Assembly (NCBI RefSeq): GCF_001889165.1
Contig: NZ_CP016020.1
Coordinates: 904,501-968,500 of the forward strand
Source: Bacillus weihaiensis
GTDB lineage: Bacteria > Bacillota > Bacilli > Bacillales > Bacillaceae
Length of the DNA: 64,000 nt
Reading direction: 5' to 3'
The notes under the pieces were generated by a model. The model did no database searches, was not told where the DNA came from, and was given only the letters and a program-made list of their open reading frames with translations. A program made the translations under genes and the position numbers. Below, in pieces: positions 1 through 7,761 of this stretch. How positions within the stretch are numbered: position 1 is the stretch's first letter; the number at the start of each line of letters is the position of its first letter.

Positions 1-817
1 GATCGGAGGCTGCATACACTTTTGCAAGCTCAGAACCATTTAAATAACCTGCAAACGTTATATTTCCACGAGCCCTTTTCACCATATCTTCTTTAGAAGG
101 ACCATCGCCAACAATCAACCAGTGTACTTGCTGACGTATTGGGTCTGGAAGCTCGCTTGTCACGTTCATTAATGTTTCGATATCCTTTTCAGGTGCTAAT
201 CTACCTACATAGGATAAGACATACTTTTCTTTAATCGAATATTTGTTCATTATTTCTTCTTTTGAGTAAGAAGGCTGAAAAAGAGTACAATCAACACCTC
301 TACCCCAAATACGTAGATTAGAAAAGCCTTTTCGTTTTAATTGATCGAGTGTTGTATGAGACGGGACAAAAATCTTCCTAAGTGGTTTATGAAACCAATG
401 CATGTACTTCCAAAGAACTTTAGATAAGAATTGAAGATCATAATACTCTAAATATTGATCAAAATCGGTATGGTAGGAACCAACAATTGGGATATTTAAC
501 TTCTTGCCATAATGAAGACCACATAATCCGATGTTAAAAGGTGTCGCAACATGAATTAAATCAGGTTTAAAGCGCTGAAGCTCAGCCTTTACATGCATCA
601 TATTTGGGAGTGCAAGTCTGCATTCAGGGTATAGAAAAAAAGGTAAACTAGTAAATCGGTGGATATGACTTGTAAACATACTTTCTTTTGTACTTTCAGG
701 TGCAAAAACTCTAAATTCATATCCGTTTTTTTCAAGATAATCTGTTAGGCGCTTTAATGTTCTTGCAACTCCATTTACGTCGGGAGCAAAAGTATCTGTG
801 AAAATGGCAATTTTCAT
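1..817 (-). CDS. Glycosyltransferase family 4 (GT-B), C-terminus cut by window edge
   Basis: About 272 residues are visible and the 3' end lies outside the window. The protein opens with MKIAIFTDTFAPDVNGV, the typical N-terminal Rossmann strand and glycine loop of GT4 enzymes. It continues through a PIVGSYHTDFDQY segment near residue 120 and a conserved SYVGRLAPEKDIETL segment near residue 200, where the nucleotide-binding domain begins. GT4 members with this opening are usually annotated as alpha-mannosyl- or glucosyltransferases acting on lipid or cell-wall acceptors. The donor and acceptor cannot be read from the sequence. The ATG at 815-817 is preceded by a good ribosome site (GGAGGGATT). 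The next gene upstream encodes a PAP2 phosphatase on the same strand, which would fit a shared role in lipid-linked carbohydrate metabolism, but this is inference. Confidence 0.85.
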   Translation of the reverse strand, partial: MKIAIFTDTFAPDVNGVARTLKRLTDYLEKNGYEFRVFAPESTKESMFTSHIHRFTSLPFFLYPECRLALPNMMHVKAELQRFKPDLIHVATPFNIGLCGLHYGKKLNIPIVGSYHTDFDQYLEYYDLQFLSKVLWKYMHWFHKPLRKIFVPSHTTLDQLKRKGFSNLRIWGRGVDCTLFQPSYSKEEIMNKYSIKEKYVLSYVGRLAPEKDIETLMNVTSELPDPIRQQVHWLIVGDGPSKEDMVKRARGNITFAGYLNGSELAKVYAASD

Positions 818-926
818 CGAATCCCTCCAGTTACTTGTAAGTGAAAGGTAGTGTTTAAAGTCTTGTCGTACTTCTCTAGTACTTACTATATGTTGAAAAG
901 ATCAAAACAGATGACAAAATTCAAAA

Positions 927-1481
927 TTAAAACCAATTAATAAGTAGAAATTCGTGTAAAAATAGATAGGTTAATAATGCCGTAGAGCTACCGAGTAGAG
1001 AGCCTACTAGAACATCTGAAGGATAATGTAAACCCAAATACATTCTAGATAAGCCGATACTAATCGCTATAGGTAGTAGGACAACAGATAATTGCGGCAT
1101 AAATAAGATAAAGGGAATAATGACTGAAAAAATGGCAGTCGTATGACCAGATGGAAATGAATGGTCTTCTAATGGGTTAGCAGGCACCTTTGTTTCATCA
1201 AGAGCTATATACGGCCTTTTACGAGGATATAGCTTTTTTACTACTGCTACAGGAAGGTGGCTAAGTAGAAGAGATACTGCACTTACGATACTTGTTGCTT
1301 GGTAACTCCCTTTAGAAAAAATCATTAAAAGGAAGCAGGCTGCTATTGTAGCGGTTGCTCCACCTAGGTGTGTAATATTTCGAAAATAAAAATTTAAAAA
1401 CTTCTGGTCATAATGACGGTTCACGCTTTTAAATAGCTTACATTCGAAATCATACATGTTTGTAATCAACTTTGTTTTCAT
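927..1481 (-). CDS. PAP2-family phosphatase (undecaprenyl-diphosphatase-like membrane protein)
   Basis: This 184-residue membrane protein carries all three PAP2 signature blocks: KKLYPRKRP (K-x6-RP) near residue 85, PSGHT near 110, and SRMYLGLHYPSDV (SR-x5-H-x3-D) near 145. About five hydrophobic segments surround them, as in BcrC/PgpB-type enzymes. The catalytic histidines (PSGH and the later H) should face outside and remove a phosphate from a lipid pyrophosphate such as undecaprenyl-PP, or from phosphatidylglycerol phosphate. The exact substrate is not determined by these motifs. The ATG at 1481 follows AAAAAAGGAGCG at good spacing. It is probably co-oriented with, but separate from, the downstream glycosyltransferase (109-bp gap). 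Confidence 0.85.
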   Translation of the reverse strand: MKTKLITNMYDFECKLFKSVNRHYDQKFLNFYFRNITHLGGATATIAACFLLMIFSKGSYQATSIVSAVSLLLSHLPVAVVKKLYPRKRPYIALDETKVPANPLEDHSFPSGHTTAIFSVIIPFILFMPQLSVVLLPIAISIGLSRMYLGLHYPSDVLVGSLLGSSTALLTYLFLHEFLLINWF

Positions 1482-1501
1482 CTGTTGAACGCTCCTTTTT
1501 T

Positions 1502-1810
1502 AACCCCTTTTATCCTATTTTAGTTGATAAATATTTAGTTAATAATAAGAAATTGTAAAAATTTACTTCATATATTTTTCACAATTTTAACGATTGCCAT
1601 ATAAAGCTTGTGTACAAACTAAAAAAACGATTCTTAAGAGGATTTTCAATATAACATAAAATATAACTAGAAATTTGCGACTGATGGAATGGGATAAACA
1701 GATAGGATAAAGTGAACGTTAAAGATTAAGCATTTTTATCGTTACCTGTTTTGGCTAAGAAGATGTGAAGAACTTGCTAAAAGAAGAGAAAAATGTAAGA
1801 GTCGAAAAAA
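1502..1810. other. AT-rich intergenic stretch without recognisable gene
   Basis: Between the PAP2 gene start and the palindromic element at 1811 the sequence is AT-rich and carries stops in all frames. I see no RNA gene or convincing promoter beyond the PAP2 gene's ribosome site. A 65-codon open frame running into the repeat has no ribosome site and is made mostly of repeat sequence. Confidence 0.6.
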
Positions 1811-1936
1811 GGGAGGCTGGGACAAAACAAAGAGCCAGGCACCCTCCGATGCAATCTATTGTGTGCACTATAGATAAATCAGTGCGTACATATAGTCGTT
1901 ACGATAAGGTGCCAGGCACTTCTGTCCCAGTCTCCC
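1811..1936. repeat. Palindromic intergenic element, family 1, copy 1 (126 bp)
   Basis: The outer arms GGGAGGCTGGGACA and TGTCCCAGTCTCCC pair over 14 positions with one G-T mismatch. Inside lie GCCAGGCACC on the left and GGTGCCAGGCAC on the right, then a central part with small hairpins (CAATCTATTG, and GCACT...AGTGC). Nearly identical copies occur at 46385-46506 (opposite orientation) and 49770-49891, and a shortened one at 23785-23839. This copy lies immediately past the 3' end of ytoA and could act as its terminator. It carries no gene; it is either a mobile MITE-like element or a dispersed structured RNA. Confidence 0.9.
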
Positions 1937-1942
1937 TGACCA

Positions 1943-2464
1943 TTACTCCATATTTGTTTTGATGGATTTATAGTATTGTCCTTTTTCTACATATTGTTTG
2001 CGAATGCGCTCCATATCCTTTAAATCAGCCTCGGTTAATGGACGAACAACTTTAGCTGGTCTACCTAATGCTAGTGTATGTGGAGGTATTTTCTTACCCG
2101 GTGGCACAAGACTACCTGCTCCAATAAAGGCACCTTCACCTATTTCAGCACCATCTAATATAATGGATCCCATACCAACTAAAGCATGTTTACGGATAAT
2201 AGAACTATGTAAGATGACGCTGTGACCAATTGTTACGTCGTCTTCAAGAATGAGAGGTCTCTCAGGACTTTGATGAAGGCAGCATAGGTCTTGAATATTG
2301 ACACGCTTTCCAATGACTGTTGGTGAGACATCACCTCTTATAACAGTTTGGAACCAAATACTTGACTCATCCCCAATGGTCACATCACCAGTAATTGTAA
2401 CGTAATCAGCAATAAAGGCAGAATCTGAGATAGTAGGTTTTTTATCCTTGTAAGGGTAAATCAT
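1943..2464 (-). CDS. ytoA: Gamma-carbonic anhydrase-like hexapeptide-repeat protein YtoA
   Basis: The 173-residue protein is a left-handed beta-helix of hexapeptide repeats ([LIV]-G-x4), for example the TITGDVTIGDESSIW and LVGMGSIILDGAEIGEGAFIGAGS segments. It has the gamma-carbonic anhydrase family features VIRGDVSPTVIGKRVNIQD and the histidines in CCLHQS and TIGHSVILHSS that bind metal. Family members are homotrimers; many lack proven carbonic anhydrase activity, so the reaction is uncertain. I place the start at the ATG of MIYPYKDKK because the AAAGGA ribosome site directly abuts the upstream ATG (2473) but is 9 bases from this one. It sits next to ytpA and ytpB as in B. subtilis. Confidence 0.85.
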   Translation of the reverse strand: MIYPYKDKKPTISDSAFIADYVTITGDVTIGDESSIWFQTVIRGDVSPTVIGKRVNIQDLCCLHQSPERPLILEDDVTIGHSVILHSSIIRKHALVGMGSIILDGAEIGEGAFIGAGSLVPPGKKIPPHTLALGRPAKVVRPLTEADLKDMERIRKQYVEKGQYYKSIKTNME

Positions 2465-2588
2465 GTTTGTCATTCCTTTCTTATGGAAAGAATATACTTT
2501 TTATCATTATTTTATTAGATTAGAGCAAGGATTACAAAATAAATAAATAGTAGGCTATATGATTTGTTTTTAAAAGGGAGGCTACGTC

Positions 2589-3380
2589 ATGTGGAAGTGG
2601 GAATCTGAAATTGAGGAAGTAAAAGGTGTCATTGTCATTGTCCATGGTGCTGCTGAACATCATGGGAGGTATAAGTGGCTTGTAGAAATGTGGAGACTTG
2701 TTGGCTATCATGTAGTCATGGGAGATCTACCTGGACAAGGAACAACAACTAGGAGAAGAGGACATATTCTATCCTTTGATGAATACATTAAGGAAGTGAA
2801 TTTGTGGATACAAGAGGCCAAAAAGTTTGGCGTACCATTATTTTTATTAGGTCACAGTATGGGTGGTCTAGTTGTCATTAGGGCATTACAGGAGGAGCAT
2901 CAAGAGATAAAGGCTGCCATCTTATCTTCGCCATGTCTTGGGATCTTATATAAGCCAAATAAGGTACTTGAAATAGCATCAAGAGGTTTAAATATATTTG
3001 CCCCCTCCTTTAAAGTTGAATCTAATTTGAATGTAACCATTGCAACAAGGAACAAGGCTGTACAGGATATTGATGAAAATGATTCATTATATGTGACAAA
3101 GGTATCTGTAAGATGGTATCGTGAATTAATAAAAGCTATGGAAGAAGCCCAGAAACAGGCGGGAGATTTTCCAGACGTGCCAATCCTACTTATGCAAGGT
3201 GGAGAAGATAAGATTGTTGATAAGACTCTTGTGAAACAATGGTTTAATAAAATAGATAGTACTGAAAAATATTACAAAGAGTGGAAAGGGCTTTATCATG
3301 AAATATTTAGTGAGCCTGAGCGCGATCAAGTTTTTCAGGCTGCTAAACGATTTTTTGACGCACATAGTACGGATAAATAG
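2589..3380 (+). CDS. ytpA: Alpha/beta hydrolase, (lyso)phospholipase YtpA
   Basis: The 263-residue serine hydrolase has the monoacylglycerol-lipase/lysophospholipase layout: IVIVHGAAEHHGRY near residue 15 (oxyanion region), the nucleophile elbow GHSMGG near residue 97, an aspartate in LLMQGGEDKIVD near 210, and the catalytic histidine in GLYHEIFSEPE near 238. In B. subtilis YtpA is linked to formation of the lysophospholipid antibiotic bacilysocin; that role is transferred by homology and position only. The start follows AAAGGGAGGCTACGTC. The terpene synthase gene ytpB lies downstream in the same direction after a 229-bp gap. Confidence 0.88.
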   Translation: MWKWESEIEEVKGVIVIVHGAAEHHGRYKWLVEMWRLVGYHVVMGDLPGQGTTTRRRGHILSFDEYIKEVNLWIQEAKKFGVPLFLLGHSMGGLVVIRALQEEHQEIKAAILSSPCLGILYKPNKVLEIASRGLNIFAPSFKVESNLNVTIATRNKAVQDIDENDSLYVTKVSVRWYRELIKAMEEAQKQAGDFPDVPILLMQGGEDKIVDKTLVKQWFNKIDSTEKYYKEWKGLYHEIFSEPERDQVFQAAKRFFDAHSTDK

Positions 3381-3609
3381 CGCGGAAGAACATCTATTTG
3401 TCTAAACGATTTGTTTAGATGGTCTTTATGTAAAGTACGAAACTTACTCAGGCTGTAAAATAAACAGGCTAAACGATGAGAAATGGTTACAAGTGTTTGT
3501 CGTAACGATTTCCTTCTCTTTTTGTAAAAAAGAGAACATAACGACATTTGTCCTTGTTGAAAGTATCTTTAAACTAATAAATAAAAATGAATATGAGGTG
3601 ACACCACCA

Positions 3610-4689
3610 TTGACTGTTCCACAGCATCCATTACGATTAATGACTAAAGTATATCGAGAGATTTTTCCTATCGTACATTTCTATTTGGACCAATGGAGAG
3701 AGAAGGCAGAGGCAATACCGAACAAAGAGTTGAGAGAACAAGCACTGAATAGTCTAAAGGAAAAAGATTTTCATTGCGAGGGTGGAGCCATAATAGCGCT
3801 CATTTCTGGTCCACACAAGCAGCAATGTATTGAGTTTATTATTGCTTACCAAACAATTAGTGACTATTTAGACAATTTGTGTGATCGAAGTACCTCATTG
3901 GATCCAGTAGATTTTCGTATGCTTCACCAATCCATGCTAGATGCATTAACTTGCGGTGCTTCCTGCAAAGATTACTATCAGTTTAGAACAGATAAAGATG
4001 ATGGTGGGTATTTACATAGTCTTGTCCAAACATGTCAAAATGTACTAGCTGATTTAGCTCACTATCCAACCATCTCAAAACATTTATTAGAGTTATCAAC
4101 TTATTATTGTGATCTTCAAGTACATAAGCATGTAGTAAAAGAAGAGAGAGTCCCAAGGTTACAAGATTGGTTTGAGAGACATAAAGCCAATGTTCCAGAA
4201 ATGGAATGGTATGAATTTTCAGCGTGTACTGGGTCTACATTAGGGATCTTTTGTTTAGTAGCCTATGCCTTTCAAGATCGCTTTGAAGAAACTTTGGCTC
4301 AACAAATTCGAGATAGTTATTTTCCTTACATTCAGGGCTTACATATCTTACTGGACTATTTAATTGATCAAGATGAAGATGAAGTGGGTGGCGACCTGAA
4401 TTTCTGTAGCTACTATTCTTCAGAAAATGAGATGATGGAACGACTTGAATACTTCGTTCAAAAAGCGGATGATCAATTAAAAGGAATTCCACATGAGAAC
4501 TTCCATAAACTAATTAATCGAGGGTTACTTGGAGTTTATTTATCAGATGAAAAGGTTGCGACACATCGCGATCGGAATAAGCTGGCTAAGCGATTAATCA
4601 GATTGGGCGGTATGACTACGTACTTCTTCTACTTTAATGGAAGAGCCTATCGGGCTTTTCAAAAACTTTCAATGAAAAAAAGCTCATAA
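3610..4689 (+). CDS. ytpB: Tetraprenyl-beta-curcumene synthase-family protein YtpB (DUF2600)
   Basis: A 359-residue, largely helical protein of the DUF2600 family. Its B. subtilis member converts heptaprenyl diphosphate to tetraprenyl-beta-curcumene, the precursor of C35 sesquarterpenes found in spores. Acidic patches visible here that could bind Mg2+-diphosphate are SDYLDNLCDR near residue 85 and DYLIDQDEDEVGGDLN near 255. The frame is open from 3493, but the best ribosome site (TGAGGTG at 3594-3600) serves the TTG at 3610, giving the N-terminus TVPQHPLRLMTKVYRE. A bidirectional hairpin follows the gene. Assignment rests on family resemblance and conserved position after ytpA. Confidence 0.87.
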   Translation: MTVPQHPLRLMTKVYREIFPIVHFYLDQWREKAEAIPNKELREQALNSLKEKDFHCEGGAIIALISGPHKQQCIEFIIAYQTISDYLDNLCDRSTSLDPVDFRMLHQSMLDALTCGASCKDYYQFRTDKDDGGYLHSLVQTCQNVLADLAHYPTISKHLLELSTYYCDLQVHKHVVKEERVPRLQDWFERHKANVPEMEWYEFSACTGSTLGIFCLVAYAFQDRFEETLAQQIRDSYFPYIQGLHILLDYLIDQDEDEVGGDLNFCSYYSSENEMMERLEYFVQKADDQLKGIPHENFHKLINRGLLGVYLSDEKVATHRDRNKLAKRLIRLGGMTTYFFYFNGRAYRAFQKLSMKKSS

Positions 4690-4694
4690 ATATA

Positions 4695-4735
4695 TGCTAA
4701 AGAGAAGATATAGTACGATTCTCTTTAGCATTTTT
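4695..4735. terminator. Bidirectional terminator between ytpB and ytqB
   Basis: TGCTAAAGAGAA and TTCTCTTTAGCA form a perfect 12-bp stem, followed by T-runs in both directions. It lies between two convergent genes and overlaps the last codon of ytqB. Confidence 0.85.
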
Positions 4736-5297
4736 CAATTGCGATAATATACGGGGGATTATTTTGTTTATTGATAAATTGATAATGGAGGACATGAGCT
4801 TTTCTTGGATCTATTGCTTTTACGAACTCCATAATTTCATCTCGTTCAAGCTTTCCTTCTTGATGACCGTGATAAATAACAACAACTATTATTCCTTCTG
4901 GTTTTAAAAGGGATAATAAACCTTCAATTGCGGCTTTTGTTGTTTCTGGTAACGTTACAATGGAAGGGTCACCACCAGGTAAATAGCCTAAATTGAAGAT
5001 AGCACCTCCAATAGATCCATGATACTCCTCGGGTATAGCCGAATGAACATGCTGATGTCCCTGGTTTATGAGAGTTACATACCCATCAACATTTTCTTCA
5101 CGAAGTTTTTCTCTTGTCTTTACGATAGCTTGGTCTTGGATATCAAATCCATACACATGACCGGTTTCGCCAACAAGATTTGCCAAGAAAAGGGTATCGT
5201 GTCCATTTCCTATAGTAGCATCCACCACGATATCCCCTTTTGTTATGGTTGATTGTAATAGTGTTTTTGCAAAGGGCAATATTCGCTGTAGTTTCAT
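4725..5297 (-). CDS. ytqB: SAM-dependent methyltransferase YtqB/MnmM (tRNA wobble uridine)
   Basis: This 190-residue class I methyltransferase has motif I VDATIGNGHDTLFLA near residue 25, an acidic motif II in YGFDIQDQAI near 50, and NLGYLPGGDPSI near 107, the catalytic motif of the YtqB family. The B. subtilis member has been renamed MnmM and methylates nm5s2U to mnm5s2U in tRNA. The start ATG overlaps the stop of ytqA by 4 bp, so the two are translationally coupled. That arrangement makes sense because the YtqA radical-SAM protein acts in the same wobble-uridine pathway. Function comes from family knowledge; the motifs are seen directly. Confidence 0.9.
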   Translation of the reverse strand: MKLQRILPFAKTLLQSTITKGDIVVDATIGNGHDTLFLANLVGETGHVYGFDIQDQAIVKTREKLREENVDGYVTLINQGHQHVHSAIPEEYHGSIGGAIFNLGYLPGGDPSIVTLPETTKAAIEGLLSLLKPEGIIVVVIYHGHQEGKLERDEIMEFVKAIDPRKAHVLHYQFINKQNNPPYIIAIEKC

Positions 5298-6259
5298 AAA
5301 GTAAAGGCTCCATCTTCTTTTGTATAAAATTTCCCTTGAAAACTATCTCGTCTTTTTAATTCTGCATCAATTGAATTTAGGACATCCCACTTATTCACAC
5401 TCCACATTGGTCCGATCATTAAATCAATTGGTCCGTCTCCTGTTATACGATGAACAATCATTTCAGGTGGAATCATTTCGAGCTGATCACACACGAGATT
5501 TACATAGTCTTCTTGAGATAAAAATTCCAGCTTTCCTTTTTCATATTGCTTCACCATAGGGGTTCCTTTTAATAAGTGTAAAAGATGAATCTTAATCCCT
5601 TGGACATCTAAGTTGGCAACAGCCTTAGCAGTTTCCATCATCATGGTCGTATCCTCAAGTGGTAAGCCGTTAATAATATGGGAGCAGACTCTAATGCCAT
5701 GTTTGCGAAGCTTTTGTACTCCTTCCACATAACAAGAAAAATCATGTGCACGATTAATTAGAAGAGCTGTCCGTTCATGTACAGTTTGAAGACCTAATTC
5801 TACCCAAAGGTATGTTCGTTGATTTAATTCGGCTAAGTATTCGACTACGTCATCTGGTAGACAATCAGGTCTAGTGGCAATAGAGAGACCTACAACATCC
5901 TCTTGGGTAAGAACAGACTCAAATTTTTCTCTTAGTACTTCTACAGGAGCGTGTGTATTTGTATATGCTTGAAAGTAGGCCATATATTTGCCATTTTTCC
6001 ATTTACTATGCATTTTATCTTTAATGGTATGAAATTGTGTTACTAAATCATCCGCTCGGTTCCCAGCAAAATCACCAGAGCCTGCAGCACTGCAAAATGT
6101 ACAGCCTCCATGTGCTACTGTACCGTCACGATTTGGGCAATCGAACCCACCATCTAAGGCAACTTTGAACACCTTATGTCCAAAATGGTGGCGTAAGTGA
6201 TAATTCCATGTATGATACCTTTTATTATCTTGAGCATATTGAAAGGTAGTTTGGGTCAA
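5294..6259 (-). CDS. ytqA: Radical SAM protein YtqA/MnmL (TIGR01212 family)
   Basis: The 321-residue protein has the radical-SAM cysteine cluster in FDCPNRDGTVAHGGCTFCS (residues about 40-60), with the last two cysteines spaced C-x2-C. The preceding YHTWNYHLR segment is typical of the TIGR01212 family. The B. subtilis protein has been implicated as MnmL, which acts on cmnm5(s2)U in tRNA before MnmM. I choose the TTG at 6259 because it follows GACAGGAGG at 8-base spacing, while the ATG at 6292 has no ribosome site. The TTG start also gives a length close to the B. subtilis protein as I remember it. It is the first gene of a two-gene operon with ytqB. Confidence 0.88.
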   Translation of the reverse strand: MTQTTFQYAQDNKRYHTWNYHLRHHFGHKVFKVALDGGFDCPNRDGTVAHGGCTFCSAAGSGDFAGNRADDLVTQFHTIKDKMHSKWKNGKYMAYFQAYTNTHAPVEVLREKFESVLTQEDVVGLSIATRPDCLPDDVVEYLAELNQRTYLWVELGLQTVHERTALLINRAHDFSCYVEGVQKLRKHGIRVCSHIINGLPLEDTTMMMETAKAVANLDVQGIKIHLLHLLKGTPMVKQYEKGKLEFLSQEDYVNLVCDQLEMIPPEMIVHRITGDGPIDLMIGPMWSVNKWDVLNSIDAELKRRDSFQGKFYTKEDGAFTL

Positions 6260-6434
6260 AAGTATTGCCTCCTGTCTCACGTGAAATTCCATCTCAACAT
6301 TTTAACATGATGTTGTCCATAAATACAGATTCCTAATTGACTTACCATTTTTTTTATCTCAAGTTTTTTCACTTTCCGTTCATACTAATAAGTGATGAAG
6401 CATTTGACTTCATAACGTTTGGAGGAGATGTAAG

Positions 6435-6707
6435 ATGGCAACAAGACAATCCGTTAACGAATACTTAGAGCGCTGCAATGAAGCGTTAGAATATGCACGT
6501 GAACAATATCAAACAGGGGCACAGCAAGAGCATTATAATGCGACTGAATATACAGATGCTTTACAGAAGCTTGAAGAAGCAGTAAATGATATTAATCATC
6601 TTTCGTTAAGTGCCAATGATCAGCAACAAGATCAACTATATCGTATGAGATTACAGCTTCAGCAACTACAAAACGAAATGATTTTAAAAGGAGATGCTGA
6701 ACGATGA
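6435..6707 (+). CDS. ytzC: DUF2524 family protein YtzC
   Basis: The 90-residue soluble, helical, glutamine-rich protein closely resembles B. subtilis YtzC: it starts MATRQSVNEYLERC and ends with LSANDQQQDQLYRMRLQLQQ. No catalytic motif is visible and the function is unknown. The ATG follows TTTGGAGGAGATGTAAG. The stop overlaps the start of the next small gene (ATGA), implying co-translation. Confidence 0.85.
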   Translation: MATRQSVNEYLERCNEALEYAREQYQTGAQQEHYNATEYTDALQKLEEAVNDINHLSLSANDQQQDQLYRMRLQLQQLQNEMILKGDAER

Positions 6708-6865
6708 AAAAACGTTCTAAGCAAAATAATCCAGAGCAAAAAACAAAAAATGGTATGAATAATCAGGATTTAGAGCTGGGAAAAGATTTTGATCCTGTGA
6801 TTGAAACGAAGGCTGAAAATGCGAAAAAAGGTCAACCAATTAAGTCAAAGCAAAGAGTTGAATAA
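6704..6865 (+). CDS. Small basic protein of unknown function (53 aa)
   Basis: The gene is too short for most gene callers. ATG at 6704 overlaps the ytzC stop (TGA 6705-6707), and a ribosome-site-like AAAAGGAGATG lies 8-18 bases upstream inside ytzC. The product begins MKKRSKQNNPEQKTKNG and is rich in lysine, asparagine and glutamine, with a central acidic stretch (DLELGKDFDP). It has no membrane segment. Such small charged proteins are common in Bacilli, some spore-associated, but no function can be assigned. A strong terminator follows within 20 bases, so the pair ytzC-small protein is a complete transcription unit. Confidence 0.65.
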   Translation: MKKRSKQNNPEQKTKNGMNNQDLELGKDFDPVIETKAENAKKGQPIKSKQRVE

Positions 6866-6883
6866 ATATAGTGACTATACGAG

Positions 6884-6920
6884 AAAAAAGCGTGAATTCA
6901 TTAATGAGTTCACGCTTTTT
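6884..6920 (+). terminator. Terminator of the ytzC operon
   Basis: AAAAAGCGTGAA pairs with TTCACGCTTTTT around an 11-12-base loop and is followed by T-rich sequence. The same GCGTGAATTC-type stem reappears in the terminator at 20285. Confidence 0.85.
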
Positions 6921-6940
6921 CTTTGTTCTTGATCATTTAA

Positions 6941-7005
6941 TTGACAAGCTGAAAAAGTGGATGTATTGTATTAACTGTACTAGTTATCACAATACAGTTA
7001 ATACA
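6941..7005 (+). promoter_or_regulatory. Sigma-A promoter overlapped by a large inverted-repeat operator
   Basis: TTGACA (6941-6946), 17 bases, then TATTGT (6964-6969) form a near-consensus promoter for the ABC transporter genes. A perfect 13-bp inverted repeat, TGTATTAACTGTA (6967-6979) and TACAGTTAATACA (6993-7005), starts inside the -10 box and covers the expected transcription start. A further half-site, TAACT...AGTTA (6972-6986), is nested in it. The position implies repression by a dimeric or tetrameric regulator. No regulator gene adjoins it. Confidence 0.7.
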
Positions 7006-7062
7006 CACGGTATTAGTCATTCAGTTTATGTACAAGTAAGCATATATAAGGGGGAGAAGAAG

Positions 7063-7761
7063 ATGATTTCTGTTCATCATTTAAGTCATTCTTTTAAGGT
7101 TGGAAAAAGGGGAAGTGAAAAGGAAATACCAGTGCTAAAAAACATATCACTAACCATCAGAAAGGGTGAAATTGCTTCTATTGTGGGACGAAGTGGTTCA
7201 GGGAAGTCTACATTACTGCATCTTATATCAGGGTACATTTCACCGACAAATGGTGATGTAATGATTAATGGAACGAATGTAACAGGCTTTAACGAAAAGC
7301 AATGGGCTCAGTTTCGCTTAGATCATTTTGGATTTATTTTTCAGAGCTTTCAGCTTATTCCAAGCTTAACGACGTTTGAAAATGTCGAACTGCCGCTTAC
7401 GTTAAAGGGAATGGATTCAGTAAAAAGAAGACAAGAAGTTATGACCTTACTTGAAAGTGTTGGTTTAAAAGACCATTCAGAACATTATCCTAATGAACTC
7501 TCAGGAGGGCAGCAGCAAAGAGTTAGTATTGCAAGAGCACTAATTACCAAACCCTCAATTATCTTAGCTGATGAACCAACAGGAAGTTTAGATAGCGAGA
7601 CTGAACAAGAAATCTTAGGGTTAATTCAACAGCTCAACAAAGAACAAGGAATTACCTTTTTTATGATTACTCATGATGAAGAAGTAGCGAAGATTAGTAC
7701 GAATCAATTTCATTTAGAGGATGGAGTTATTACAAAGGGAGGTAATCCTGTTGAAGTTTAA
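7063..7761 (+). CDS. ABC transporter ATP-binding protein (MacB/LolD type)
   Basis: The 232-residue ATPase has Walker A GRSGSGKST near residue 43, signature LSGGQQQRVSIARAL near 145, Walker B SIILADEPTGSLD near 165, and the switch histidine in FMITHDEE near 200. The PTGSLD form is typical of the MacB/LolD/FtsE group that pairs with FtsX-like permeases. I start at the ATG 7063 because GGGGGAGAAGAAG precedes it; the frame is open further upstream but that would run through the operator. Its 3' end overlaps the permease gene by 11 bp. The pair probably moves a lipid, peptide or antibiotic substrate, unknown here. Confidence 0.9.
   Translation: MISVHHLSHSFKVGKRGSEKEIPVLKNISLTIRKGEIASIVGRSGSGKSTLLHLISGYISPTNGDVMINGTNVTGFNEKQWAQFRLDHFGFIFQSFQLIPSLTTFENVELPLTLKGMDSVKRRQEVMTLLESVGLKDHSEHYPNELSGGQQQRVSIARALITKPSIILADEPTGSLDSETEQEILGLIQQLNKEQGITFFMITHDEEVAKISTNQFHLEDGVITKGGNPVEV

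Noticed and set aside
1765-1962. 65-codon open frame across the palindromic element
   Set aside because: It consists mostly of the repeat sequence, which also gives a similar peptide at 46271-46459; no ribosome site and the element itself explains it.
3493-3609. 39-codon N-terminal extension of ytpB
   Set aside because: No ribosome site at 3493, low-complexity sequence, and a good TGAGGTG precedes the TTG at 3610.
6871-7062. 64-codon extension of the ABC ATPase
   Set aside because: It would translate through a terminator, a promoter and an operator; the GGGGGAGAAG site fixes the start at 7063.
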